A stretch of DNA of 64,000 nucleotides from Nematopogon swammerdamellus (taxonomy: Eukaryota; Arthropoda; Insecta; Lepidoptera; Adelidae): assembly GCA_946902875.1 (NCBI GenBank), contig OX336340.1:21095566-21159565 (forward strand), given 5' to 3'. Every line of letters starts with the position of its first letter. Within the stretch, counting starts at the first letter, position 1. The position numbers and the translations under genes are program-made. The notes under the pieces were generated by a model. That model did not search any database and was not told the DNA's origin. It saw only the letters and a list, made by a program, of their open reading frames with translations. Below, piece by piece: positions 52,956 to 63,896 of the stretch.

Positions 52956-53654
52956 CGTCGGGCAATCAGACACTAACACCACTCCCACCACTCCCACCAA
53001 TACCACTCTCAGTGAGATGCGATGCCAGCGACAAGGGCGACAAAATTATTGTCGTCACCATTTTATTTGCACACCTTTTCAAAACGCCGATATATTGCTG
53101 ACATGGCAATTCGTGGACCGACGTTTCGCGATCTGATGTGGATAACGCTGTCGTCTGCACTCCGTGTCGTGGGAAGAACGACAGTTTTAGGTGTGGGAGC
53201 GGCGGGCAACTGAAATACCTACAAGTAATTGTTCGAGCGAAACTTTATTCGCACCGTAATCAATCAGTGAGCTAATATGTATTCTACTAGAGTATTTTAC
53301 TCGGGCAACGGGCATGGCTCCGCCGAGTTGAGACCAAATTGACCAGTTGAGACCAGTCGATCGCGAGCGGCCGAACTCGTCGCACGTGCGTGCCTCCTCG
53401 CGCCAGCTATGCCATTATGCCCGCTTGTGTGTTTTAACAAATTAAAATGTATTCTTTGTACACTTGGCTTTTATATTTAACTATCATGTACTTATGTGTA
53501 TTATTAATAAGTATTCTTAATTTATTCATTCATTGACCTAAGATTTATTATAGGGAAAACTTTATGTCTAAAATACACTATCTTAAAAAACCCCATTTAT
53601 TTTTCTAATTAAACATATTGTGCAATACAAAACAAAAAACCTATAACCTATACA
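52956..53654. other. Unassigned sequence
   Basis: Repeated caccactcccac near 52980. Frames at 52966-53213 have no recognisable domain. Confidence 0.4.
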
Positions 53655-53852
53655 AAACCTAATAACTCTCCTCCAGGTGCGGGACGATGCGGGCACTGTT
53701 CCGAGGATGCTAGCGGCGTTGCCTCGCTGAATGGCCACACTGATACGCTGACTCAGTAACTCGAGCGCACGTTGTTCTCCTGAATCAGTGTACAGGGGCA
53801 TCCCGATTTCTTTCGCGAGCCGCTTTGCATTCTTTATTACCCGACTACGGCA
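53655..53852 (-). pseudogene. LINE reverse-transcriptase C-terminal fragment, second lineage
   Basis: Minus-strand reading RVIKNAKRLAKEIGMPLYT then [20 protein letters not shown], the same C-terminal motif as 32778-33124 but from a different family member. Frame intact over ~65 codons; no polymerase core. Confidence 0.6.
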
Positions 53853-53904
53853 AAGCCAAAAAGGAAGGGTTATGATTTTAGCAGTCTATGTATGTGGGTT
53901 TTTT

Positions 53905-54110
53905 TTTTTATCTTCAATTCTCAAGTTCAACTCTTTTGCCTTACTACCTACTTACATTTCACTATATTAATCGAATCTCAAACATCCAAAGGTTGACGGT
54001 AATAAATATCTGTAACAGATAAGTTCGCCTTTGCACCTTGTGTAAATATTCTAATGTGTTTGTTACTGTTGAATCTTTCTTGGAGCAATAAAGCATATTC
54101 CATTCTATTC
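53905..54110 (+). mobile_element. L-a LINE 3' end
   Basis: tcaattctcaagttcaactc, ctacctacttacatttcact, catccaaaggttgacggtaa, a gtaacagataagttcgcctt stem and gagcaataaagc followed by short ttctattct units. Confidence 0.7.
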
Positions 54111-54744
54111 TACACACTATTAAGTATTTTCTCCTACTCGAGGCAGACAATGCCCTTCCTAGCCTTTAGAATTGTACGTTCAGCGTGTATTCAGAATATG
54201 GAAAGGGTGGCCGCCCCCGCATCCCCCGTGTACACTCAACACATTAATAATGAAATTGAAACCGGCTACAGGCGGTGCGGCGGCACGTCGAATCACTCTC
54301 CATTTGCATAAGTACATGTAGACTAAGCGCCGCCGATCTCATCCGCTCTCGCGCCGAATCACACACTAATCGGGGCTTCTTTCGGGCCACCTACACCGGA
54401 TCACATACATGGGTGATAATACCTCTCCGTAGGTTGGGCGCGCATACGTAATGTGATCTGGGGTTCAACGGGGATTTCTGGAGATTGGAGACATCCAGTT
54501 TGGTGACGTAAAATCCGTTCCGTCGTAGTATGTTGCCTTATCAAAATGTCCGCACTACTGGTATGTGGAATTATAATTATTGAAATTGTATAAAATGTGG
54601 TATGAATATTTGTAATTGGCACGACTTGATACGATATGTATCAACAATATCTGACAAAGGCTCTATAAACCTGATTTTATTTATAGGTAACTTTTACTTT
54701 TTATTTTATGTGTTCAGAATTATCAAGCTTAAATTATAGTTATT
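54111..54744. other. Unassigned sequence
   Basis: No gene or repeat recognised. Confidence 0.4.
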
Positions 54745-54910
54745 CTAGCTCTCAAACTGTATCTTAAAACTGTAAGCTGTATGTATTTGTAATCGAAGAC
54801 GTTGAAAAAAAACCCTGCGGAGTTTCTTGCCGGCTCTTCTTTGTGGATGTAATCGAACCAGATTGTAAAAACTAAACAGGACAAATTCAAGCGTAGTGTA
54901 TGAATGATTA
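54745..54910 (+). mobile_element. L-b LINE 3' tail
   Basis: ccctgcggagtttcttgccg, atgtaatcgaaccagattgt and a gattaataaagaataaag end that passes straight into the heptamer array. Confidence 0.7.
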
Positions 54911-55486
54911 ATAAAGAATAAAGAATAAAGAATAGAGAATAGAGAACAGAGAATTGAGAATAGAGAATAGAGAATAGAGAATAGAGAATAGAGAATAGAG
55001 AATAGAGAATAGAGAATAGAGAATAGAGAATAGAGAATAGAGAATAGAGAATAGAGAATAGATAATAGATAATAGAGAATAGATAATAGAGAATAGAGAA
55101 TAGAGAATAGAGAATAGATAATAGATAATAGAGAATAGAGAATAGAGAATAGAGAATAGAGAATAGAGAATAGAGAATAGAGAATAGAGAATAGAGAATA
55201 GAGAATAGAGAATAGAGAATAGAGACTAGAGAATAGAGAATAGAGAATAGGGAATAGGGAATAGAGAATAGAGAATAGAGAATAGAGAATAGAGAATAGA
55301 GAATAGAGAATAGGGAATAGGGAATAGGGAATAGGGAATAGGGAATAGAGAATAGAGAATAGAGAATAGATAATAGAGAATAGAGAATAGAGAATAGAGA
55401 ATAGAGAATAGAGAATAGGGAATAGGGAATAGGGAATAGAGAATAGAGAATAGACTATAGAGAATAGAGAATAAAGAATATAATAA
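54908..55486. repeat. (GAATAGA)n heptamer array, ~580 bp
   Basis: About 82 units of 7 bp with variant units (gaatagg, taataga) in clusters. The 266-codon minus-strand frame across it reads a YSLFSIL heptad and is a repeat artefact. Confidence 0.95.
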
Positions 55487-55492
55487 ACATTT

Positions 55493-55565
55493 AAAACCGG
55501 CCAAGTGCGAGTCGTACTCACGCACCGAGGGTTCCGTGCGACCACGTAATTGGCAGGATTTTATT
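55493..55565 (-). mobile_element. Repeat G end fragment
   Basis: aaccggccaagtgcgagtcg and cgcaccgagggttccgtg. Confidence 0.7.
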
Positions 55566-55664
55566 ATTTGTTCTGGTACTTTAGACTATAATCACACCAA
55601 GTTTGACGCTTGTGTGTATTACCGTTTTTACGATACAGTAATAACAAACAAAACTTTGAAAAAA

Positions 55665-56065
55665 CATCTTTCTTGTATTGTAATTTGGTACATATATAGA
55701 GTTTGATGACCCCACGGACATATAGCGTTAATGAACAAATTTCAAGTTTGGGGGTCAATTTTTGAGAACAAATTAGAAAGTTAAAAAAAATGTATGTCCA
55801 TTATGTGACATATCATTGAAAAGGGCTTGTTATTATAAGTTATAAGGAATACAAATATACACTTTTTTAAATGCACAGTTTAAAAGATATTAAAGTAAAT
55901 ATGAAAAAAACCGAGCATCCGAAACTACTAAGTGTAAAATTACGAAAACAAATGGGGAATATAGGGCCTTTCTTATAGTTTACAAGAAAACCTAAACGAA
56001 CGTTGGATTCACAAAAACGAAATGGTACGGAACCCTTTCCACGCGAGTTCGACTCGCATTTGACT
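55665..56065 (+). mobile_element. Repeat G2, uninterrupted right part
   Basis: ttggtacatatatagagttt, a ttgaaaagggcttgttatta block and ggtacggaaccctttccacg with cgcgagttcgactcgcattt. Serves as the uninserted reference for 8255-9118. Confidence 0.75.
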
Positions 56066-56067
56066 TT

Positions 56068-56462
56068 TTTAGGGTTCCGTATCCGGTACGGGACCCTAAT
56101 ACTAAGCCTACGCGGTCTGTCTGTCTGTCTGTCCGTCCGTCCATCCGTCCGAGGGCTGTATCTCTGGAACCGTAATAGGTAGCCCGTTGAAATTTTCACA
56201 GAATATGTGTTAATATGGCCGATAAGCAACAAATAATAAAAATAGGAAAAAGTAAAAAATTCACGCGGGTTCCCATAGAAGAAACTAAAAAGTGTATGCG
56301 TGCGCGCCATCTACCGAACAGAGTATGAAGCATTTTAACTAATCATGAATTTTAACTAATATGAAGCATTTCATAAACACGCCATAGATGGTGTGAGTGG
56401 CGCTGACCGTTATATGGCGATACGGAACCCCCAGTGCGCGAGTTCGACTCGCACTTGGCTTT
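56068..56462 (+). mobile_element. Repeat G1, near full length
   Basis: tttagggttccgtatccggt to ggcgatacggaacccccagt and gcgagttcgactcgcacttg. Confidence 0.85.
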
Positions 56463-57174
56463 TTTTTTCTATCCACTAAGCTTTGGCCAAGACTCAGTGC
56501 CGGACGCGGCGAATAAGTATTTCCTTAAAACTGTTAGTGCTCCCCCATCAGTAGGTGGAGGGCGTGTACAGGTTTGATCCCTTCTCGACCATTCTCTAAA
56601 TGCAAACTTTTTAAGCCCTTAAAAGCATTTGGGAAATACGAAAGGCGATAGCAAACCGCCCCGTTGCCGTATTAGTGCGAGTTTCCAATACATTTACATA
56701 GATTACATACAAATTGGTAAAATTTACAACTACCTAGCAATGTTCGTCCCTACGAAGGGATAAGCAGACGTTCTATTATAGCAAAATACGGGTAGATGTC
56801 GGACATCTGAAATATTCCTTTGATGTCTACTATCTGGAGTAAATAAGTCTTTAATCCAATTAAAGCATTCGTCGGTTGTTCCTCGATCGTCTCGTGGTGA
56901 ACCTTTCGAGGAGAACAAAATCCTTAAAACAGATCCTAACCAACTGCTCCGACCATTCCTTGTCGTCTTCCTATTTCCTTGCTCGGTGAGCTAAATAACT
57001 TTAAAGCACTCTTTAAACAGCCTGTAAAGTGAGAACTTGGTTCACACGCTGAAGGTTCCGTAGTAATTTCTTTCTTATACGCATTGCGAGTGCGTGCAGT
57101 GATCGCACGTCGCATGTTTTTTGAGAACGCGGTTTTCTCTATAACTTAATATTAAACGTCAATAAAATGGTTTT
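56463..57174. other. Unassigned sequence
   Basis: No gene or recognised repeat. Confidence 0.4.
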
Positions 57175-57222
57175 CGTTACGTTTCCGTGTCCCGTATGGA
57201 AGCCTATTACTAAGCCTACGCC

Positions 57223-57265
<43 letters not shown>

Positions 57266-57492
57266 CTACCTACTGCTGTATCTTTGGAACCGCAATAGGT
57301 AGCCGGTTGAAATTTTTACGGAATATGTGTTATTATGGCGTATATAACATCAAATAAATAAAAAAAAGAAAAAAGAAAAAATTAAAAAATTAAAAATTTA
57401 TTCACATACAAGAAACGTGTTTTTTTAATTTTATTTTTTTTGTGGTGCGGGAACCTCTGTGCACGAGCCCGACTCGCACTTGGCCGGTTTTC
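57175..57492 (+). mobile_element. Repeat G1, divergent
   Basis: cgtgtcccgtatggaagcct, (TCTG)n of about ten units, and the gcacgagcccgactcgcact end. Confidence 0.75.
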
Positions 57493-58704
57493 ATATTTAT
57501 TGAGCTTGAGAGATTTAGCTTCTGAAGTAATCGCCTCTGACAGTGCGTGTGACGGACGGGAAGTTCGAACGGACAGATCGATTTTATAAGGGTCCTGCCA
57601 ATTTCACTGACTGCGGAACCCAAATTTTTTTTTTGTTAAAATAATTATGTCAACTTTCTTAACATAATATTAAACCATTTATTGGCACGAGAACAATCCA
57701 ATAATACGCAAATACGCCATTTCACAAAATGATCATACTGATTCCATTTTCGAAATCAGTTGAACGCGAGGTTGAACGTTTACTGATGGCCGTTACAAGT
57801 AAATGTCTGTGACTATTTCCGCCTCAGGAAGTGCCCATATAGAGCGGACGTCAAAAATAATGGCCCATTACGTACAACAACCGTGATTATCTGATTCTGT
57901 TTTGGTGGCGGCACTTAGCGCCGCGCGCCGCGCAGACAACTTTGGTCGCCACTTGTGTAATCAGGGCGCGGGGCGTGCGGCAGCTACTGCCGACAACAAC
58001 ACAGCAGACTCGTGGTGCGGTCAACAAAAGATTTACGTTGCAAATCGTGTTTCTAATGTACACACAGCCTCCCGCTCTCGCCAGGACACGGCGGCGGCGC
58101 GCGGAGCTTTGCTTCATTGGGTTTGTCGTGGACAAAGTGAAGGGACTAGCTGGCTAGACGATCGGTGGCTGCATGCTCGTAGTCACGTCGCGTCACTGGC
58201 AGGCGGGGGACGCGGACAAAAGTGTAAAGGAAACATCGATGGCATTGTGGCCTTTTATTATTCTTGTCATGTCGGCCAATTACTTCTAAACAGATACGCT
58301 CACAGATCGTGGAAGTAGTAGCCCCGGTATTCGATACCGTGTGGATTGAAAGTACATACTAGACCGGACAACAAGAACAAAATCGTAATCCTACAAATTG
58401 TTACATAAGTAACAAGTCGCTCGTAGGTAATTAAATAGTTTCCTATAAAAATATACGGTATCATAATTAATAAGAATTTCCTTTTAATGAGTTATTTATT
58501 ATGAAGGTTTATTTTATTAAATTAGTTTGGTTTATTATGTACATACATAAAATATATACTTGATTTATAAAATTAAGTACCTAGTTAATTATATTATACT
58601 TGTTTTATTGCCTAATAAATAACACCTACATACAAATTTTACAAAGAAGTTTTCATATCATTTCTTGATGTAACTTGGAAAACATAACAGTACAAAAAAA
58701 TTGG
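57493..58704. other. Unassigned, with a GC-rich block
   Basis: 57900-58250 is GC-rich with overlapping frames on both strands (up to 138 codons). None has a recognisable domain, and frames open on both strands are expected in GC-rich DNA. Confidence 0.4.
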
Positions 58705-59145
58705 TTGTCTGTAAAGTCGGTTTACGGACGATAGTTTTACGTGATAACGTCATAAAGTGGTAAGACTACGCATGTCGTTTTTGTTACGTTTGTATTTCCG
58801 AAAATAACTCTTAGGTGGTTATAAAAAAACTAAAGACCCTAAAAAAATTTAAACACCGTAACATTGCTTAAAAAAGAAAAAATAAACAAAAAAAAATGTT
58901 GAACCCATGGTCAAAAAATACAAATCCTACACTCTTACCACTGTGCCACGAAATCACATAAACGACCAAACGAATATCGGATTCCCTTGATTCGCTTTCG
59001 GCTTGGGCCGATTGTGCCTCTCCATCGCTTGTTACCCGCTCTCGCTTGTACACACAGGCTCAGATGGAACGTGACATTTTTTCGTGCGTGTAGCCGGTAT
59101 TCATCAATTTATAAGACGTGACGTTATCACGTCAAAAACTGAAAA
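58705..59145 (+). mobile_element. Non-autonomous DNA element D
   Basis: ttggttgtctgtaaagtcgg, acgtgataacgtcataaagt, gcctctccatcgcttgttac, tcagatggaacgtgacattt and acgtgacgttatcacgtcaa follow the reverse order of 51421-51747. Confidence 0.6.
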
Positions 59146-59572
59146 AATTAAGTACTTACTTATGTAAGCATACGTATGTAGGTCAGGTATTAGTATATCC
59201 GGTTTTAACCCAAGAGAATATCCTGTTATTATTCTGAAAATGTTATAAAATTTGCATCTCTGTAATAAATTACCTTTACCTACCTAATGCTACTTAGCGG
59301 GCACACTCGCGAATCTCCAGACAGTAATACGATCTCATCCTTTAATTAATTTCGGGTCCGTTCTCAAATGTTGACAGCGCGCGGTGCACCGGATGAGTCT
59401 AGGGCTACTTGCCGTTGCTCTCGGAGAGTGCCTACTCCACCGGTGACGAAGCGTTAATGTGTGAAGAGTTCGCCTGATGGATAATTAAGGTATGCATCCA
59501 TATGTTCGAATCGTACGCATCGCATTTTTTTTTTAATTAATAGTTTTGGAGAAATGCGTGGACATACATTTT
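59146..59572. other. Unassigned sequence
   Basis: No gene or recognised repeat. Confidence 0.4.
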
Positions 59573-59885
59573 TTTTATGGAAACTGACACGGGTGGCTAC
59601 ATCACCTACAACATCCGTGATGTCAGCCCATAACACCGGGTGAACTTGGTGCCACGTCAGCCCTCCCTTCGGTCGTGCCGGCTACACTGAAGTGGACGGA
59701 AAACACAAATTATTTACACAGCCGTTTCGACCGACCTTTCATTCAGTGCGGTGGTATCAACCCGGGCGGGTTAAACCCTACCACCTAGTAATATAAGAAT
59801 ATCCCTTAGTCGCCTTTTACGACATACACGGGGAGAGATGCAGTGGGGCTATTCTTTTAAAGTACCGGCCCCACACGGTACAAAC
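59573..59885 (-). mobile_element. Chimeric SINE: SINE-A body with family B head
   Basis: Same composition as 30657-30981. On the minus strand the family B head ends at gcgactaagggatat and meets tcttatattactaggtggta. Confidence 0.82.
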
Positions 59886-59962
59886 GGATCAAACGGGTTT
59901 TATTATTATTTGTGCGGTTTGCCATGCATTCACTCATCCGCACCGGACGGACTGTACCAGAG

Positions 59963-60247
59963 CAGACTGTCATTGTCTCCCTCTACGGAGACAAGCCATG
60001 CTGCATCGTCATAGCCCCACTGCGACGTTGCTATCGCTTACTCGCTCTCGCTTGCCTACCGATGACAGGGGCGAGAGAGAAACATGAAATCGCTCACCCT
60101 TCATCGGGCGACCGACGAAATCTTCTTTTTCTCTCTCGCTCCTGTCATCGGTAGGCAGGCGTGAGCGAGTAAGCGACAGCAACGTCGCAGTGGGGCTATG
60201 ACGATGCAGCATGGCTTGGTCTCCGTAGAGGGAGACAATGATAGTCG
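59963..60247. repeat. Foldback element, ~100-bp arms
   Basis: gtctccctctacggagacaa, atagccccactgcgacgttg and cttgcctaccgatgacaggg are mirrored by the sequence up to gtagagggagacaatga. The centre (gagagagaaacatgaaatcg) also folds. Confidence 0.88.
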
Positions 60248-60360
60248 GCTATGACTGTACGCATCGGAGCGTCGGCAAAGGCGGAGTGCGGGGCGGAAGC
60301 GTCGGTCAGCGTCGGCATTCCAACTGATGCGAATACAGTGGACGCAGTACAGCTACAAAG

Positions 60361-61230
60361 TTAAATTAAAAAACCCGCGACCGTTATAAGGTCAAAAATA
60401 ATTTCCGTTTACTTACTTAAAGGAGTCGGATGACCGCTAAGTAAATAACAGCGCAGCTCGGAGTTTTTATTTTACTTAGCGGTCCTCCGACTCCTAGTAA
60501 GTAAACGGAAATTATTTTTTACTTTGTAAGGATCACGTTTTTTTATAAACTGCATTCAAATCGACCCATCCGTAAAAGGTAATTTTGAGATAATTACTTG
60601 ATTACTAACATAGCTAAGAACCATCCCGGTTAAACCAGCTTTCTAATAATAAAAATTCACAGATTTCGTGCCTCACACGACTATCGAGCACATTGGAAAT
60701 GAATCTACGGAATTCGAAAAAAATTATGTTCTGACTTTTTGACTTTTTTTCAAAAAGGTTAGGCTACAGGGCAAACCCTTAACCCGATCGTCTTTGTTTT
60801 AGGCTCAAATTTTACCTGACTAAATTGTTCAGAGGAATTTTTCTCAAACTTTTGATATAATTTTTCGTTTCCAAAATATCGAGCGCCAAAATAAAAAAAT
60901 CGGAAAAAATTTAATTTTTTTTTCACTATTTCGGCCATAACTTTTTTCGTTTTTAACTTTCTCGAATGATTCTTTTTGCACCTTACAGCTCTCATGAATA
61001 CGAGCCTTTTTTTAATATCATATCTTCACAAATCTCCGAGATATAAGGGGATCGCGAAATCGGGATTTCGTGAAATCTGAACCTACACTGGAGCGAACGA
61101 AAAGACATTTCCAATGTCAAAAATGCATTCAAATCGGTCCATCCGTTTGGGAACTACGATGCCACAGACAGACAGACAGACGGAGGCGTCTAACTTAAAC
61201 AGTCCCCTCCTTTTGCGTAGGTGGTTAAAA
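60361..61230 (-). repeat. Foldback F with leader, reversed and expanded
   Basis: Core palindrome 60361-60545, then the reversed left extension (gaaccatcccggttaaacca) and, after ~430 bp of interior not seen in the other copies, the reversed leader (ctacgatgccacagacagac to ccttttgcgtaggtggttaa). Confidence 0.7.
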
Positions 61231-61596
61231 ATCGGTTCGATCGGATCCGTTCTATGCGTGCGATGCGGACTTATGGACGCTTATCTTTAGTCGACATCTG
61301 TTCCGTGCCCCCAGCTCCGGCCCGCCCCGCCCAGACGCCGTACGAGGAAAACTTCTGTACAACGTGCTAAATAAGTACAATTTCATTTTATGAAGCTTCA
61401 GTAAGCCCACCACCCTTCGCCAAATGGCAACACAGCGAGTTGAAATTAGCTTGTTAACGCGGGATAAAGCAACAAGCAACATTCGACATTTAAAGCGTTT
61501 CAGTTTTCCTTGAGTTACGTCACGGCATTTGAATGAGAAAAATAAACTGAAATAAAACACAATTTATTAACACTATAAGAACGACATACCACACGC
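61231..61596. other. Unassigned sequence
   Basis: A 102-codon minus-strand frame (61252-61560) shows no recognisable domain. Confidence 0.4.
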
Positions 61597-61645
61597 CGCC
61601 CGACAATCGGGGTAAGTAGAGTAATCGGTGCTGTGCTGCAAGTAC
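61597..61645 (-). mobile_element. Family B fragment, reversed
   Basis: cgcccgacaatcggggtaag and a gctgtgctgcaagtac block. Confidence 0.65.
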
Positions 61646-61740
61646 TTTTTTATGGAAACTGACACGGTTGGCTACCTCCGGGTGAACTAGGTGCCATGTC
61701 AGTGCTTACCTTCATTTCATGTCGGTTACACTGAACCGAT
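61646..61740 (-). mobile_element. SINE-A 3' fragment with internal deletion
   Basis: tttatggaaactgacacggt joins directly to acctccgggtgaactaggtg; the conserved hairpin block between them is deleted. Confidence 0.7.
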
Positions 61741-61794
61741 GCTTTCTCAAAAGCATAATGTCAACAACACAAGGATGTTCAGTTTCTCTGCGAC

Positions 61795-61933
61795 GAGTGT
61801 ATATTCCCGCGCGCATGTCGTAAAATGCTAAAGATGGTTGTTGATATTGTTCGGAAATTGACACGAGCTCTTGAAAAATAACACCGATTACCCTGCTTAC
61901 CCCGATTGTCGAGATGCAGCGTGATGGTATGTG
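61795..61933 (+). mobile_element. Family B remnant
   Basis: cgcgcatgtcgtaaaatgct and gattaccctgcttaccccga with a gcagcgtgatggtatgtg end. Confidence 0.55.
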
Positions 61934-62506
61934 AGGGTTGCCAGATGTCCGGTTTTGGCCCGGACAGTCCGGTTTTCGAAATCCCTGCCCGGTAAAAAAA
62001 TATGACCAGGTTTTGTCCGGTTTTTAAATTTTCCGCCCGTTAATACTGCAATATTTCTATTACCGCCACACATAAGCTATTGCTAGGCACGCACGATGTC
62101 TATTGATAATTATCAGTGTAAATGGCTGTCTTAATTTTGCATACGTCTTACTTAATTAGTTGTATATATTTATTCTGCATATTTTTGTTTTTTATTTGAG
62201 TAAACAGATACATAAATTCACTTACCTTTCAAGTTTTATGTTTAATTCGCCGGGTTTTTAAAAAGGATTGAAAAAAAATATTTTAGAATAGGTAGGCAAT
62301 TCTTTATTTGGTTCTCAAACCATACTGTTACCGTCGAGTAAATATTGATTTGTACTATGATGACTCGTTTGTGTTGTGACTTAGTATGAATAAAACTTTC
62401 TTTAACATTTCATGTGTTTTACTTTAAAAATCGAAATAAAAATTCTGTAATTAATGGTTGAGTTTTTGGTTGTCCGTTTTTTTAATGGCGAACATCTGGC
62501 AACCCT
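61934..62506. mobile_element. TIR element, 573 bp
   Basis: agggttgccagatgt at the left and acatctggcaaccct at the right, with gtccggttttggcccggaca inside the left end. tatgtg occurs at both outer flanks, a possible target duplication. No transposase ORF recognised. Confidence 0.65.
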
Positions 62507-62825
62507 ATATGTGTGTGTGTGTGTGTGTAAGTCTCGCGTAGTCCTCGACGAAACTAAAGACAAAGCTGCGTCTTCATTCACAAACAGGAGAACAGAAATA
62601 ATCATGCAAGTTGAAAGTTCGCCCAACTTTAGTTTGAAGTCGTTCGCGATAGTCGTATGTTTAGCTTATTTAGAACTGCTTTCTGCATGCATCCCCTGGA
62701 GCGGCAGTAGCCTTGCGAGACAGCGAGACTCCACTCTAAGTTGGGGCAAACGGGAAGTTAGGCAAACATTCGAACATCAGCCTCTATGTCTGTTTGAGGT
62801 CTAAAATATATAAGGTCTTAAATAT
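62507..62825. other. Unassigned sequence with a short (GT)n
   Basis: (GT)n at 62509-62528. The downstream frame to 62804 has no recognisable domain. Confidence 0.4.
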
Positions 62826-63061
62826 ATAAGGTCTTTCAATAGTACGCTAAGGGGTGTATGTGTATCAGATACTGATCACGTTCCCATTTTTTTTTTACGA
62901 TATAAAAAACGTCCTTATAAAGGTGCAATCCGCGCACTTCACGTATTAAATTTGGGAAGTGAGTAGGTTTTTTATATCGTAAAAAAAAAAATTGTATATG
63001 GGAACGTGATCAGTATCTGATACACATAGCGTATCGTTACCTACTATTGAAAGACCTTATA
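62826..63061. repeat. Foldback element, ~85-95-bp arms
   Basis: ataaggtctttcaatagtac and its reverse, with gtatcagatactgatcacgt in both arms and tacgatataaaaaac adjoining the ~55-bp centre. Single arms are at 2008 and 52019. Confidence 0.88.
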
Positions 63062-63062
63062 C

Positions 63063-63896
63063 AGCAGGGGTGGCCAACCGGTCGATCGCGATCGACCGGT
63101 AGATCGCGGCTTCTGTGCTGGTCGATCGCGACGAGGCCAGAGGCCATAATGGAGAAGTGGTTGAAAAGAAACGTTCCAGGAGGACCTTAAAAGGAATAAT
63201 AAAATTTCTTGTTGAAGAGAGGGGTGATGACTATCAACAACTGCGCGACTTGGACTGGCTGTCTGATTTAGCTTTCTTAGCAGATTTCCCAGGACAACTC
63301 AGATTAAATATAGAATTACAAGACAAGAACAAACCTATATCAGAGATGATGAATTCTGTTCCAGCTTTAAAAAATCAAGCAGCATCTTTGATAATTGATC
63401 TTGAAAAGAATAGGTTCCACCGATTTACAAACCTCAAAGATGATATAGAAAAGTACCTACCTACGTTTTCATGTCTGAGAAATACACAGCAGAGATAAAG
63501 GCAGTGTTATCAGATTTCGACAACAGATTTAGTGACTTTAAAACATTATAAAAGTTGGTAGAATTTATCAGTTATCCATTCAATATCAACACTGACGTGA
63601 ACGACTCTTACAAGATGTCTAATACATTTGCAGAGGTGTTCCAAATAGACCACATTTTACTAGAAAATGAAATTATTACTCTTCGTGGCGATGTATACCC
63701 AGTATACATACCTCAAAGCAAGGTCAAACTCTAGTCTAGATTTTTGAAAATTGGTTCGACATATTTATGTGAATCAGCATTTTCCTACCTACAAACGAAA
63801 AGTAAGCACCGTTCATGCTTGACAGACGCTCACACGTCGGATTCAAGGTTGACAATTTCCAACTACACACCTGACTTTGCGTTGAATGTGTACTAA
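63063..63896 (+). pseudogene. Broken hAT transposase with adjoining left terminus
   Basis: caggggtggccaaccggtcg at 63065 is a hAT-type terminus, followed within ~50 bp by coding sequence, so the N-terminal half is deleted. 63115-63498 encodes LRDLDWLSDLAFLADFPGQL, LQDKNKPISEMMNS and LEKNRFHRFTNLK, as in hAT transposases and their ZBED5/FAM200-like domesticated relatives. After stops and frameshifts, 63741-63896 gives STYLCESAFSYLQTKSKHRS and a tail ending DFALNVY, the hAT C-terminal dimerisation block. At least one frame break separates the parts. The right terminus lies beyond the window. Confidence 0.75.

Noticed and set aside
54745..55545. 266-codon minus-strand frame of YSLFSIL heptads
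   Set aside because: It is the translation of the (GAATAGA)n array. A 7-bp unit with no stop gives long frames automatically, and no start or domain context supports a gene.
57902..58318. 138-codon plus-strand frame in GC-rich DNA
   Set aside because: Both strands are open over the same bases, as expected from composition; no motif recognised.
62454..62804. 116-codon frame with a CVCVCVC segment
   Set aside because: It starts inside the 573-bp TIR element, crosses a (GT)n microsatellite and has no recognisable domain.
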